A stretch of DNA of 64,000 nucleotides from Schistocephalus solidus. Lineage: Eukaryota > Platyhelminthes > Cestoda > Diphyllobothriidea > Diphyllobothriidae. The stretch is taken from assembly GCA_017591395.1 (NCBI GenBank), contig WEDG01003982.1:1-64000 (forward strand). The letters are read 5' to 3'. The notes under the pieces were generated by a model. The model was not told where the DNA came from, searched no databases, and saw nothing but the letters and a program-made list of their open reading frames with translations. The position numbers and the translations under genes are program-made. Of this stretch, positions 23,219-34,100 are shown piece by piece (within the stretch, counting starts at the first letter, position 1; every line of letters begins with the position of its first letter).

Positions 23219-24055
23219 ACAGTTCGACCGTCGATTACGACGAGGTCCAACGTATGCTCCACGGAAGGGTGGTGTAGGGACGGTGACATGCGCGTGATTT
23301 AGTTTAAAGTGATAGAAGACTTGCGTTGCATCTGCCGCATTCTCTCCTCCTCCCCCACCCGAACCTGGTGTCATTACGGAGTCAAGAAGACCGGAGGCAG
23401 GAGAGGACGCATGTGGCTGGCGCGGCCTGAGCCGCCCCTGGGCGTACCACCACACCTGGCTTGGATCCCACGGAGTGGGAGTGCCATAAAGGCCACATTA
23501 GGAAGGAGCCATTGCAGCCTGACTCTCAGTCTGCCAGTCAGCCACTCCACACAAAACACACATTGGGCTGACCACACGGTCCGAGTGTTCCCGTCAGTTG
23601 GGACCTTCCAAGCCACGGCTTTTAGCGCACCATGATAGTTTCAAGCGCGTCAGGTTGTTTATAGTGAGGGAGATGCGATGAGCTGTCGACCTCACTCTCT
23701 CCCCCACCCCCACAATCAGACAACCGTCCGAGCCAGTCAGTCGTCTGATGTGGGAGTGGGTGCATTGGATGACGGGTCGGTGTACCCGTCTTCGCACGCC
23801 ACAGCACCACCTGGCCCCGGGGATATGAAGGAGTGATCGCCGTCTGACTCCCAGTCCACTGGTTAGCCACTAGACTCACACAGCACATTCACTGGGCCGA
23901 TGGCGTGGTCTAGTGCAAGCGTCAGACTGGCAGCCTTCCAAGCCAGGGTTTCTAGGAGACTGTGCTACTCTCAGGAACGTGATGATGGTGAAGGTGTTGT
24001 CAATGTATTGGTGTAGGTTGTGTGCGCTGATAAGGCTTAGCCTCCGGTTGTTTAC

Positions 24056-25080
24056 CGCAGGTTGTCGTGGAGGCCCATTTGTCCTCATAGGCCCATGCGG
24101 TGTGTAAATGTGCTTGAGCAGTGAGGGCTGTGGAGGCGGGCTCATCGACTGTATGTCGGAGACCCAAGCACTGGTTTACCAGCCTCCGTGCGATGGATTT
24201 GCAGGTGACTGATCAGGCGAATGCGTGAGTTGAAGTTGAGGGCGCAGTGGGGGCAGGAGAAATCGGGAGAGGCTGGGGTGATGTCATTCATGGAAGTGGG
24301 GGTGGCAGTGGTGGTAAGAATGGCTAGAGCGGAGGGTGTTCATGGGATATCGGTGTTGACGGCATAGCGGTGAATTCTGCTGTCATGGATTCGCCTGTGA
24401 CCGAATAGGCCCATGCGATGAGTGAATGCGCGAGGACACTAAGGGCAGTGGAGACGGCGATCTCTGTTGTGGTTTAGTGCTCCAGGCACTGGTTCACCAG
24501 GCTCTGTACGATGGATTCGCAAGTGACCGACCAGGCCAATGCGTGAGGTGAATGGGCGGTCGCATTGAGGACAGTTTAGGAGAGAGTCTCCATCGCTGGT
24601 GGTGGTGGCGGCGGCGGTGCTGGAGGTAACAGGTAATGAGTATTTGGATGTGGTCTCTGTGATGTTGGGAGTAACGGAATCGATGCCAGGAGTGAGGGTG
24701 GGGGAGTCCGAAGGAGGGTTGGCAGAATTTGACGTATAAGTTGGAACGGTTAGATTGTTGGTGCATTGCGTCCGAAGATGTCTGACCAGGCTGATTCACG
24801 CGCTGAAGGTGCGTTGACAGCGCGGGCATGTTGGAAGGGCCTGGGCATCGGTGGTGTCGGTCCTGTGCGCTGGTGACTTTCGTGCCGTGCTTTTAGCCTT
24901 GGCGGTGGCGATGCGGTTTGTCTCATAGATTGCTGAACCAGTCCTCACGGATCTTCTCCATTCCGGTCTATCATGGGCGATGTCCTCCCAGGTCACCAGG
25001 TTGATTTGCAGTTGCTTCAGCGATTTCTTCAAAGTGTCCTTGTAGTGCCGTTTTTGACCTCCCTGTCGGCGAGCACCCAC
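24056..25080 (-). pseudogene. LINE G C-terminal zinc-finger array
   Basis: After the post-RT block ([18 protein letters not shown]) come five finger motifs of the C-x2-C-x12-H-x3/4-H/C type. Approximate places: 24790-24860 (CPRCQRTF, broken by a frameshift), 24535-24600 (CPQCDRPF, intact), 24385-24450 (a stop lies between the two cysteines), 24200-24270 (FSCPHCALNF, intact) and 24065-24140 (decayed). Long Ser/Thr/Pro-rich linkers separate them. The array is C-terminal to the RT; such fingers would be expected to help bind target DNA or element RNA, which is inference. Confidence 0.7.
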
Positions 25081-25398
25081 AGCGACATCTCCGTAGAAAA
25101 GTCATTTGGGTAGTCGCTCGTCATCCATTCTTATCAGGTGGCTGCTCTATCGCAGTTGCACTTGCCTCAGCATGGCATGGATGCTGAGGATTCCGGTCCG
25201 CTCCAGAACTTCCGTGTCCGGGATCCTATGTTGCCATCGCAGTTTTAGCATTCTGCGGAGGCAACCAAGATGGAATTGATTTAGCTTCCTGGCTTGGTTC
25301 GAGTAGACGGTCCAGGTCTCTGCTCCATAAAGGGGTGTTGTCAAGACGATGGCCTTGTACATCTTCAGTTTGTTGTTTAGGCGAATACCGCGGGGATT

Positions 25399-26562
25399 TC
25401 ACACGGACGTCCGCAGCCGGCCGAAGGCCTGACTGGCTTTGGAGATCCTGTGGGCAACCTCGTCATCGATTCTCGTGTTGTGTGACAGCGTGCTTCCTAG
25501 AGAAGGTAAGGTTTCCACGTTTTTGAGTTGAGCACCGTTGACATTTATTCGGGGAGCATTGTATTCCGCGCTGGGTGGCGGCTGGTGTATGACAACCGTT
25601 TTGGCTGTACTGATTGTTAATCCAAAATCGGCGCAGCCTTCGGCGAAGAGGTCCATACTCCTTTGCATGTCCTACTCTATCACAGTGTTAAGGGCGGAGT
25701 CGTTTGTGAAGAGCAAGTCATGGACTGTAGTCGTAGACACATGCGTTGAAGCCTGCATACGCGGACTGTTGAGAAGGTGCCCATCAGTTCTATAGGTGAT
25801 GCAGATTCCAGGCTGTTCATCACGGTAGGTGTCCATCACCATAGCAGAGGACATGAGAGTGAATAGAGTGGGGGCCAGTATGCAGCCCTGCTTCACTCCG
25901 TCGGTCACTGCGAATGCTTCGGATACCATCCCGTTGTCAGTGAGGTGCGCCATCATCCCGTCATGAAGCTGACGCACCATCTGCATGAACCACTCAGGAC
26001 AGCCGAATTTCTGCATGACTTTCCACATTCCGTCACGATTTACCGTGTCAAAGTCTTTCGTCAGATCCACGAAAGTAGTTTAAAGGTGAGTTCGCATCTC
26101 CTGGCAATTTTCTTGTAGCTGGTGGGCGGCAAAGATTATGTCGGTTGTTCCGCGGTGTCGGCGGAAGCCACATTAGCTTTCCGGGAGCAGGGTTTGCTCT
26201 ATTTGAACTTTTAGACGAGTAAGAAGTATACCGGCGAAGATCTTCCCGGTGAGGTTGAGAAACGATATGCCTCTGTGATTATCACAGAGTTGCCGGTTCC
26301 CCTTCCGCTTGTAGAGATGGACGACAGTTACGTCTTTGAACTCCTTTGGAGATTGTCCTCGGCGCCACATCTCCTAGAAGAGTGTTGTGAGTTCTGCCAT
26401 CAGCCGGGTCTCACCGTGATTGTAGACTTCCGGTGGGATTGCGTCGGACCACGGTGCTTTACCGCTGGAAATCTGCTGCACGGCCCGGATGGTTTCTGTT
26501 AGGAAAGGTGGCCGATCCAGGTCATTGTTCGTGTCAAAATAGGAGCCTGTCAAGGGCAGCAT
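25399..26562 (-). pseudogene. LINE G reverse transcriptase
   Basis: Blocks on the minus strand: SSGKAP near 26470, FKDVTVVHLYKRKGNRQLC, motif A DLTKDFDTVNRDGMW at about 26070-26020, motif B GVKQGCILAPTLFTLM at 25910-25860, and the active site as LLFTNDSALNT near 25720. The canonical FADD here reads FTND, which removes one catalytic Asp. STAKTVVIHQPPP and the LGSTLS block follow. Confidence 0.75.
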
Positions 26563-27180
26563 CGAAGATAGCTGATGAGCAATTAAGGAAACTTCTGAAG
26601 TGCTCGGCCCGGCGCTTCATAATTTGCGATTTCGGGGTCAGCAGTGTTGTGCCGTCAGAGCTGAGCAGTGGTGCGGTCCTCTTGATGCACGGGCCGTAGA
26701 TGGCCTTGATGGCTTTGAAAATGTTTTTCATTTCATTGCGGTCCGCATACCCCTGGATTTCCCCAGCCTTTCGGATCATCCAGGCGTCCTGCATCTCCTG
26801 CAGCCGTTGCCGTACAAGGCGGTGGCATCTGAAGAAGGCTACTTTGGTGGCGTCAGTCCTAAGGTCCATGTGGGCTTTGTGTAGTCCATTCTCGTCCACG
26901 TGTAAGTTGCTGATTTCGGCGTCATTTTCGTCAAACCATTCCTTGTGTTGACGGCGTGCGCGTCCAAGGACATCGAGGGCGGTGGACTGTATGAGATTTC
27001 TCAGTTGATGCTATCGTGTTTTAACGGTGGCGTTATTATCTGGAGCATGTGGGTTCTAAAGTTTCTCGGTTATTCGGTTGCTGAAATCAAAACAATGAGC
27101 AGGCAAATTTGACAAAAGTATATTTAAATAATCTGTCAGTCGCTTACCTTGGGGCCTTCGTCGGGAATGAATTCGGAGCC

Positions 27181-27900
27181 TCATCTGGGAGATGACGAGG
27201 TGGTGATCCGTCCAAACATCGGCATCGCGGATGGCCTTGGTGACCAGCACGTCCTGCCGATCTCGCCTCCAGACGAGAACATAGTCCAGTAGCTGCCAAC
27301 GCCGCGACCGAGGTTGCATCCACGTGGCCTTTCCTGCGTCGGATGGCGGAAGAAGGTGTTGATCAACAGGAGACGGTGTTCAGCACACGTTCGCAGAAGA
27401 AGGAGGCCGTTATCGTTGCAGATACCCAGACCGTGGGGACCCAGCATTCCCTGCCAAGCAGCGTGGTCCGTTCCGACGCGGGCGTTGAAGTCAGCAAGGA
27501 CAATTAACTTGTCCACCTTCGGCACAGTCGCTAGCAGAAAGTGCAGGTCCTCATAGAATTTGTGCTTCGCCGCATCAGAGCTCATCATTGGGAGAAAGTT
27601 GGTGCTGATGATGGTGGCGAACTTGTCTCCCCGAAGAGGCAGGTGGAGACTCATCAGGCGATCATTGATAACCTATGTCAGAGAGGACAGACGTCGCATC
27701 ATTTCGTTCCGGATGGAAAAGGCAACATCAGCGTCATGTCGCTCTGCCTTTGGCCGGCCGCTTCAGAAGGTGTAGCCAGCACCCACCTATTCCAGCTGAC
27801 CCTGCTCAGAGAATCGGGTCTCATTTAGAGCAGCAATGTCCTTGTAGCGCGCCAGTTCCCGAGCGACTAGCGCCGTCCTGCGTTCCGGCCGGTTGCGCCT
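27181..27900 (-). pseudogene. LINE G endonuclease domain
   Basis: On the minus strand 'RPERRTALVARELARYKDIA' is followed by ALNETRFSEQGQLE, then [20 protein letters not shown], the catalytic block [12 protein letters not shown], and NDNGLLLL. This is the exonuclease-endonuclease-phosphatase fold as in 'craniofacial development protein 2-like' annotations, which in invertebrate genomes are mostly RTE-type endonucleases. One stop (EQGQLE*) and frameshifts at both ends break it. DFNARVGTD reads ADFN where GDFN is usual. Confidence 0.8.
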
Positions 27901-28543
27901 AGGATTGCCTGAAAGGCAGCAAACAATCCAGGCTGTCAGTGTGAGTGGACTCACCCAAGCAGCCCTGAATGTATGGCGTGGGATATGGGGGCGAGGGTTA
28001 TCGCTGTTTGTTTGAGTTTTACGACCGCGTATTTTGCGATCTGCGAGCCGTGGCCAGCAGCATGAGACGTGAGACCCAGCATTTGTTTAGGACACCCTTT
28101 CTAGCCCCTCCCTATGTGAGGAGGCAAGCAGTGATCACCATAAATAGGGCTGCTCGGACATCCCAGATAGCTGCCGAACTCCACTTTGGGTCACGGTTTT
28201 GTTTTAGTGGGAGAGCGACCCGAGTTACCCTGGGCCGCTTACGGGTTCGCTGTCGCCCCCACCGAAGGAATTTTTGAGAAGGGTGAGGTGGAAAGTTCGG
28301 GAGTAAGACATACCGGGTGTGGAGGCGCACGCAACACCGGACACCGTCACCTGGTGTAGCACGCTGGTCCTGACGGTTGCCCGGGGTGTGACCGCTGGGA
28401 AGAACCTAACTTCGAGGAGCCACAGGAAAGAGTTGGGTGACAGTTAGAAGCGGCCACAGGAGCATTTACCACGTGTATGAGACGCATGGAGTGACCAAAT
28501 GCTATCTGTGTGGTGCCACCCCTAACTAGTATCCCTACACTCC

Positions 28544-28559
28544 ACCCGGTGCCCACCCG
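28544..28559. repeat. Candidate target-site duplication of LINE G (5' side)
   Basis: ACCCGGTGCCCACCCG, matching 23203-23218 at 15 of 16 bases. Confidence 0.6.
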
Positions 28560-30036
28560 CAGCACCATTGTTCATACTGTCATTATTTTCCATTTAAATC
28601 CATGTTTACTTTATTTTAAATATTGCCATCTGGGTGCTTATAATAAATAGTTAATTTTACGAGATAGGGCTTATAACCTTAAGCTATAATCTAAGAGTAA
28701 TTGACAGTTTCACAGAGACTTTGAACGAACTTTGCGTACTGTGCGTAGCTTGGATTGCACCCTCCAGGGATGAATCTGGTACAGCAAAATGTTGAAGAAG
28801 GAAAAACCTCGGAGATTGAAGATCAAAAGACAACTCGATTGCGCATGCTGCGAAAACGATGACGAGTGCATTACTGTATCCGTTGGTAAATCAACATCGA
28901 GATACTAGTTGGGAACAACTGTAAAAACCGTGGAAGCAAGTTCCATTTAGCTGTAGGCAGTTCTGCTACTTTGCTAGAAAATATTTTCAACCTCCCTTAA
29001 CTACATTTCTTTGATTTAGCTTGAAAACCTTTCGCCACTGTAGACTCAGGACCTTTAGCATGAAGATTTCGGGTCGGGTTCAGAAGCAGGTACCCAAGAT
29101 TGGTCCATCTAATTACATTGCAGTCCAAGAATAAACGCTGGAGTGGTTACAACCGCAGACTCTGCAGCGCAGGCGACAAGGCATGGATCTTTTAAAACTA
29201 TACCACTGTTTTAAGTTGAGATACAATGCAGATTGTTTTGCAAACGGATGCGCAATCTTTGAAAGTTCAATAAAAACTCTTCAAACGCTAAGCGCGTAAG
29301 CCTGTAGTAACGAGTTATCAGAAGTTGTTGCAATTGTCAACTCGTAGAAACCTAAAGGTCAACACCCATTGAAAGTTGGGTATAATCAACGAAAATTGAT
29401 CTCAAACTCCGACAAATTGGTTGCTCCTCATGATGACATTTATGCATATTAACAGTCTACACCCTTTCTATATTATTATGCGCATATATCAATTTAAAAT
29501 GGGCAAATGTCACTTTCTGCTGTGACTTTCTTCCTGATTTGCGTTCCTTGTAGGCTTTTTTCGTATAACTGATTCTGCCGCTCTTGCTTGTTCCTGTTTC
29601 TAATCACTTGGTTCTGTTTTATAAGTTAACCACACCTATAAAAACATTTGGTTGCGGTCTAGTTTTTATTCGTTTTTTTAGTATTAATGTTCTTGATCAA
29701 ATACAGCGTGTCACTGGTTTTGTGCCACCGTTTTCTCTTTTTTTTTGGTAAGATAAGTTGTTTAATTTCCTTCCAGCTGCCGCCTCACACTATATTTTCA
29801 ATTCAATTCCTCCGAACCTTCTTAAGGTAATATGCTTGTTCTCTAGGATTTTGCCGATTTTATTAGAACTCTGCAGATTAAAAAACTTTTCAATAGCGTC
29901 GTCTACGTGCAATTGCTTTCCTTGATTGTTCCTTTAAACAACTTCAATTTGAAATTGCATAACCTTGAGCAACAAGTGCCCCACTTGGTGTGTCAGTTGG
30001 ATTAAGGTCGTTTTGTTGTGAGGCGTTGTGTGTGTC
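28560..30036. other. Upstream region of the SPIN90 gene
   Basis: AT-rich, no coding signal. It should contain the promoter and 5' UTR of the gene starting at 30037. TATAAAA-like words occur (for example near 29637), but none is placed well enough to call. Confidence 0.4.
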
Positions 30037-31131
30037 ATGTTCAAGACACGCTACAGATTCGAGGCGAAGTATCCTCATTCAATTTCCTTCGCAGCTGACG
30101 AAGCCCTTCTCGGGCTGCGGAAAGAAAATGATCACTGGCTCCTAGCCTATCATAATGATGGACGCCTTGGGGCAGTGCCCTTTAACTACGTCCAAGAAAG
30201 AGGGGTAGGTATATCTGTCACACATGATCTTGTCAGATTGAGAAAACGGCTGATGCATTAATGCTGATCAACTCTGCGATTGCAGCTCTACAACAAAGTG
30301 AAATTTTTGATAAGGACGGCGTTATAAGGTAGGACCTAATTGGCATCTACTTTGCTAGTTATTTAAAAACCATGCAGGAGTATTTATCCGGCAACGGCTC
30401 AGGCACTGATCTGCCGGTGATTCCTACCCGTAGAAAGGAGTCGATTCGATCGCCACCTTTCACATGTATGCGCTTCCTCAATTTTTATTGGATTTTTTTC
30501 TTAGCTGGCACTCCTATGGGCCCAGCTGTCGCGGGCGAAGCTCCAAAAGTGCCGTCGAGGGCTTCAGCTGTAGACAAGCTACCACCTGGGTTAAGTTTTT
30601 TTCTGGTTGACAGATTGCGATCGACTACAGGTGCTAGCTACCGCCGGTGTGTCCACGGTCTTTGTGAGGTCCTGAAGTCTCTGGGTAAATCCGTGCCGCA
30701 GTGTTCTTCTATCACACAAATCTTAGATGCTGAGCTAAGGGTAAGCCTTTCACTGCCCGGCCTTTATGGTCCATCAAAGTTTTGATTGTCGCTTTCCATT
30801 TGTGCCGTTTTGCATTCTTATTTCTATCGCTGTTGCTCCGACCGTTTTCGCGACTATCTCAATATCGGCAAGCAGCTTAATGCGGTTATAGAGGCACTGC
30901 CTCTCAAGTTTTTTTTTGTTACTTGATGTTTTCCTCTTGTCCTTTTTTAACTAGGAAGCAAATCTGACGGTAATGAGGTCGACATACGAGCACACATCTG
31001 ACTGGAGTGCGCTTCAAGAACACATGTCTCGACTTGAAGCCAAGCTTAGGAATCTTCAGGAGAACAGCTGGCCGCTTGATGCCGATGAAACAGCCGAGCT
31101 GGAGGAACTTGACGGTTTTTCAGAACTTTTA
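30037..31131 (+). CDS. NCKIPSD: SPIN90 exons 1-5 (SH3, linker, start of SPIN90 domain)
   Basis: Introns are 32 nt (30205-30236), 30 nt (30329-30358), 39 nt (30466-30504) and 214 nt (30741-30954), phases 0, 2, 1 and 0. Exon 2 continues as IEKTADALMLINSAIAALQ, matching the helix that follows the SH3 domain in the human protein. Exon 3 gives YLKTMQEYLSGNGSG and the PxxPxR motif. Exon 4 begins the conserved domain (LSFFLVDRLRSTTGASYRRC). Confidence 0.85.
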
Positions 31132-34100
31132 GTAAGCACGTGCCTTCTCTTTCTATAGGTTTTAGCGATATACCTTGAGTTCTCCGTTTTTACAGGTGAC
31201 CTACAGTAAGTGCTGCATTACGTAAAATGTGATGTGTTTCGCAAGGAAATATTTTCGCGCAAAATTCTTTCACCCCGTGTTCCCTTTAAACTTTACAGCA
31301 GCGGAGAAACCGCCGTTCTACGAATGAAAGTCGTTTGTTTTGTAAATGATCAACATAAAAGTATTTTTATGTCGAAAACTGGAATATCAGAAGAAGGCTT
31401 ACACTAGGGCAAATGTGCGCATGCCAGACGAAAATGTATCAAACCTTAAAAGTACCGAAAAAAAGTAACAAATACAATTAACCTGTATTTTATTGATTGC
31501 CCTTTCGCGTGTAGTGCACACAAGTCTGTCGGGCCTATGACTTGCCAAGTCCCCTATGGCAGTTCGACCCAAAATCAAGCTTTCCTTGCACGTAGAGGTT
31601 CTTCCCTGTCCGTGTGCCAGTTATTTGATAAGTGCCGAATAATTTTCAATAGCAGGGTTTAAAGTACTTTGGAGACGGAAAGGTTGGCTTCTGCTCAAAG
31701 GATTACATTATCTTATACCTCTTTAGAACGACGAACAGGAGCTTTATCATACAAATTCGTAGTCCTTTTGGCTTCGGTGAATGCCGCTGTAGCCGAAGAC
31801 GCCCCTCATGATATCGAATAACCACTTGCTGTTTATCGTGTTTTTTTGTCGCTCTCCGAATTTGATAATCATCCACATTGGTAGCTGTCAATGGTTCCTG
31901 AAGGGTGCGATCGACGCAGTGTAACCTCTTGGAAAGTTCTTATCGTATCTAACCATATGGATTGTCCTTGTTATCTTTCTAAAAGGAAGGCTTCATTGCA
32001 GAAGTAATGGCTTTTCTTTTTTGTGGCGCCTACAAGCAACTTACCTTAAACCAATTAAAATTTTTATAATTATTTTCCTACTTTAAATGATTTGATCGCG
32101 GTCCTTTGTGGGTGTAGTTGACAATTCCTCAATTTCATAATTATGCTCAGAGGAAACATCGACATATGCTCCCTGTGAACGTTAATAGTGGACTTATAGT
32201 GATATGTTTTGTGTTTGACTTTTAAAAACGTTTTTTGGATAGTTACCGTCCACTCCGCTTATTTTTAGGTACAGGTCTCACTAATAATCCGCATTGTTAA
32301 TGTTGAAAATATTCGCTAACCGCTCGCACGATAGCCTATCGGTTACCCATTTCACCGTCACCACGAGTGTAGGTAAAAATGATCTTCACCTCTTTATCAT
32401 ATGGCGTGACAGGGAAAAGTGCTAGTGATTGGCGTGTATTCCTCGTGTATTCGATTGCACACTTTACTCCTAAATACGGTAAAACAACGTATTGTCAGAC
32501 AAGTTTTACGGCGTTTTACTGCAAAAAAGGCTGTCAATTAAATTTTTAGAGCTGAATCTGTCCCTCGTCTCCTGGAACCATCGTGATTTCTCGTACCTGA
32601 CCTCAACTGATATCCGGTTCCAGAAGAGACGGCAGACATTTTTATTACTTGTATTAATGTTCTTTTGCAGCCAGGTTTGCGCAAACGACCTTCAGCCTTG
32701 ATATTCAACAGTTTAAGAAAATGTAAAGGGAACTGTTCTGTTTTCCTTTCATGGAACAGATTTGAAACGAAGTTTTCGGCAAAGGACCTTATATGCGTCC
32801 AATCATTCGATTCAACAAAAAGCGACACTCGATGTATATACTTTTGCCCATTCGAGTTTTAATTACGTCATTCCATAAGTTGCGCTACCCCCTGTACCTT
32901 CACACGGAGTGTATTTTAGCATCTTTCAACACTCAGGTTGTTGTAGTTGCACGCACAGCTGGTGGTGTTATGTGCACTTTCAACGTAAATCCCTGTGACC
33001 TCACGACTCATTTCTTCATTTCTGTGCGATCTGTTTTTGTTTTTTTTCTAATGACAAGCTATACTATTCGCTATCCCGCAAAACTTAGTAGTGTTAGTCA
33101 AGCCGTTATTTTCCACCAACTTCTTTAAAGTGCAATGCAAGTTCAGACATGGTCCGCACCTTCCTCCGCGACGATCGTCTGCCTCAAACACTAAGCTCCC
33201 TTTACCAAATGGAAAAGAAACCTCTTGTTAGAAGATTTTATCTCCTTTTGGTGATAGCAACATGTCATATCCAGCCAGCCGTCACGCCAGATTATCTGGA
33301 ATCTGTCCTCCCGATGGAAATTCTGCGCGTGTTAGGCCTCTCCCCAAGTAGGTAAACTTTGGATTTTTCCATTCTCCAACTTAATCGTTTTAGCTGTCCT
33401 ATTTTTTCCGGGTCCGTTTTGTGTTTCGATTTCTCGCCGTCCTCACAGTCTATCGGCTTACAAGTCTGACAGCATTCGTGACCACTCAATTCAACGGTGA
33501 TCCGGTCGAAGGTGTATGGATATGTGAAGGATTCGTAGGCAGCTACTTATGAATTACAATTGTTGTAAATGTAAGGTAAATGGCTTCAGTAGGACATCGT
33601 AATAGGCAACAAGTTATACCAAAATGTAGACGGAAGCTAAACGATTTCTTCTAGCCTTGTACAGTATTTGTCTTCATTTTTATTGTTTTTTCCTGGTCAT
33701 TTCTTAGCCACCTTGTCTTCTTGCATCTACAATTCTCTCCCGTCGCCTGGATGCAGTTAGCCAGTCAAATAAGGCTCTTGACACCGACGTTATGCTGAAT
33801 TAACTGAATTCAAGTCTTCACGAATTGCATACTGAATGAACTTCATTGTTTCTGTTTTCACGTGGCTTCGTGTGCACATTTTTCGTTAACCAATTGATCC
33901 TGTGCGTAAGACCCATGTTTCACATGTATAACAAAAACCGATCCGTCATACGCCCTACATTTCTTTACATTTATTGATATCGTGGCAAGTTGACGTGCCG
34001 GAGGTTCAATAAATCATCTACTTCATCCCGTACATTTAACAAACTTCAACGGAGGTTACAACTTAAGACGAACCTACTTGAACGCTTTGTATTTTTTATG

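Larger units (their letters stand above)
23219..28543 (-). mobile_element. LINE G, near full-length RTE-like element with C2H2 zinc-finger tail
   Basis: About 5.3 kb on the minus strand. In order: 5' UTR (28543 to about 27960), endonuclease (27900-27180), linker, reverse transcriptase (26560-25400), post-RT block (25400-25080), five C2H2-type zinc fingers (24860-24060), and an 840-base 3' UTR ending in the terminus shared with many short repeats in the window. Flanked by a 16-bp direct repeat. Single stops and frameshifts interrupt the frame, but all domains are there, so it is a rather young dead copy. The RT block GVKQGC(I/L)LAPTLF and the endonuclease type point to an RTE-like clade; I did not run a phylogeny. 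Confidence 0.8.
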
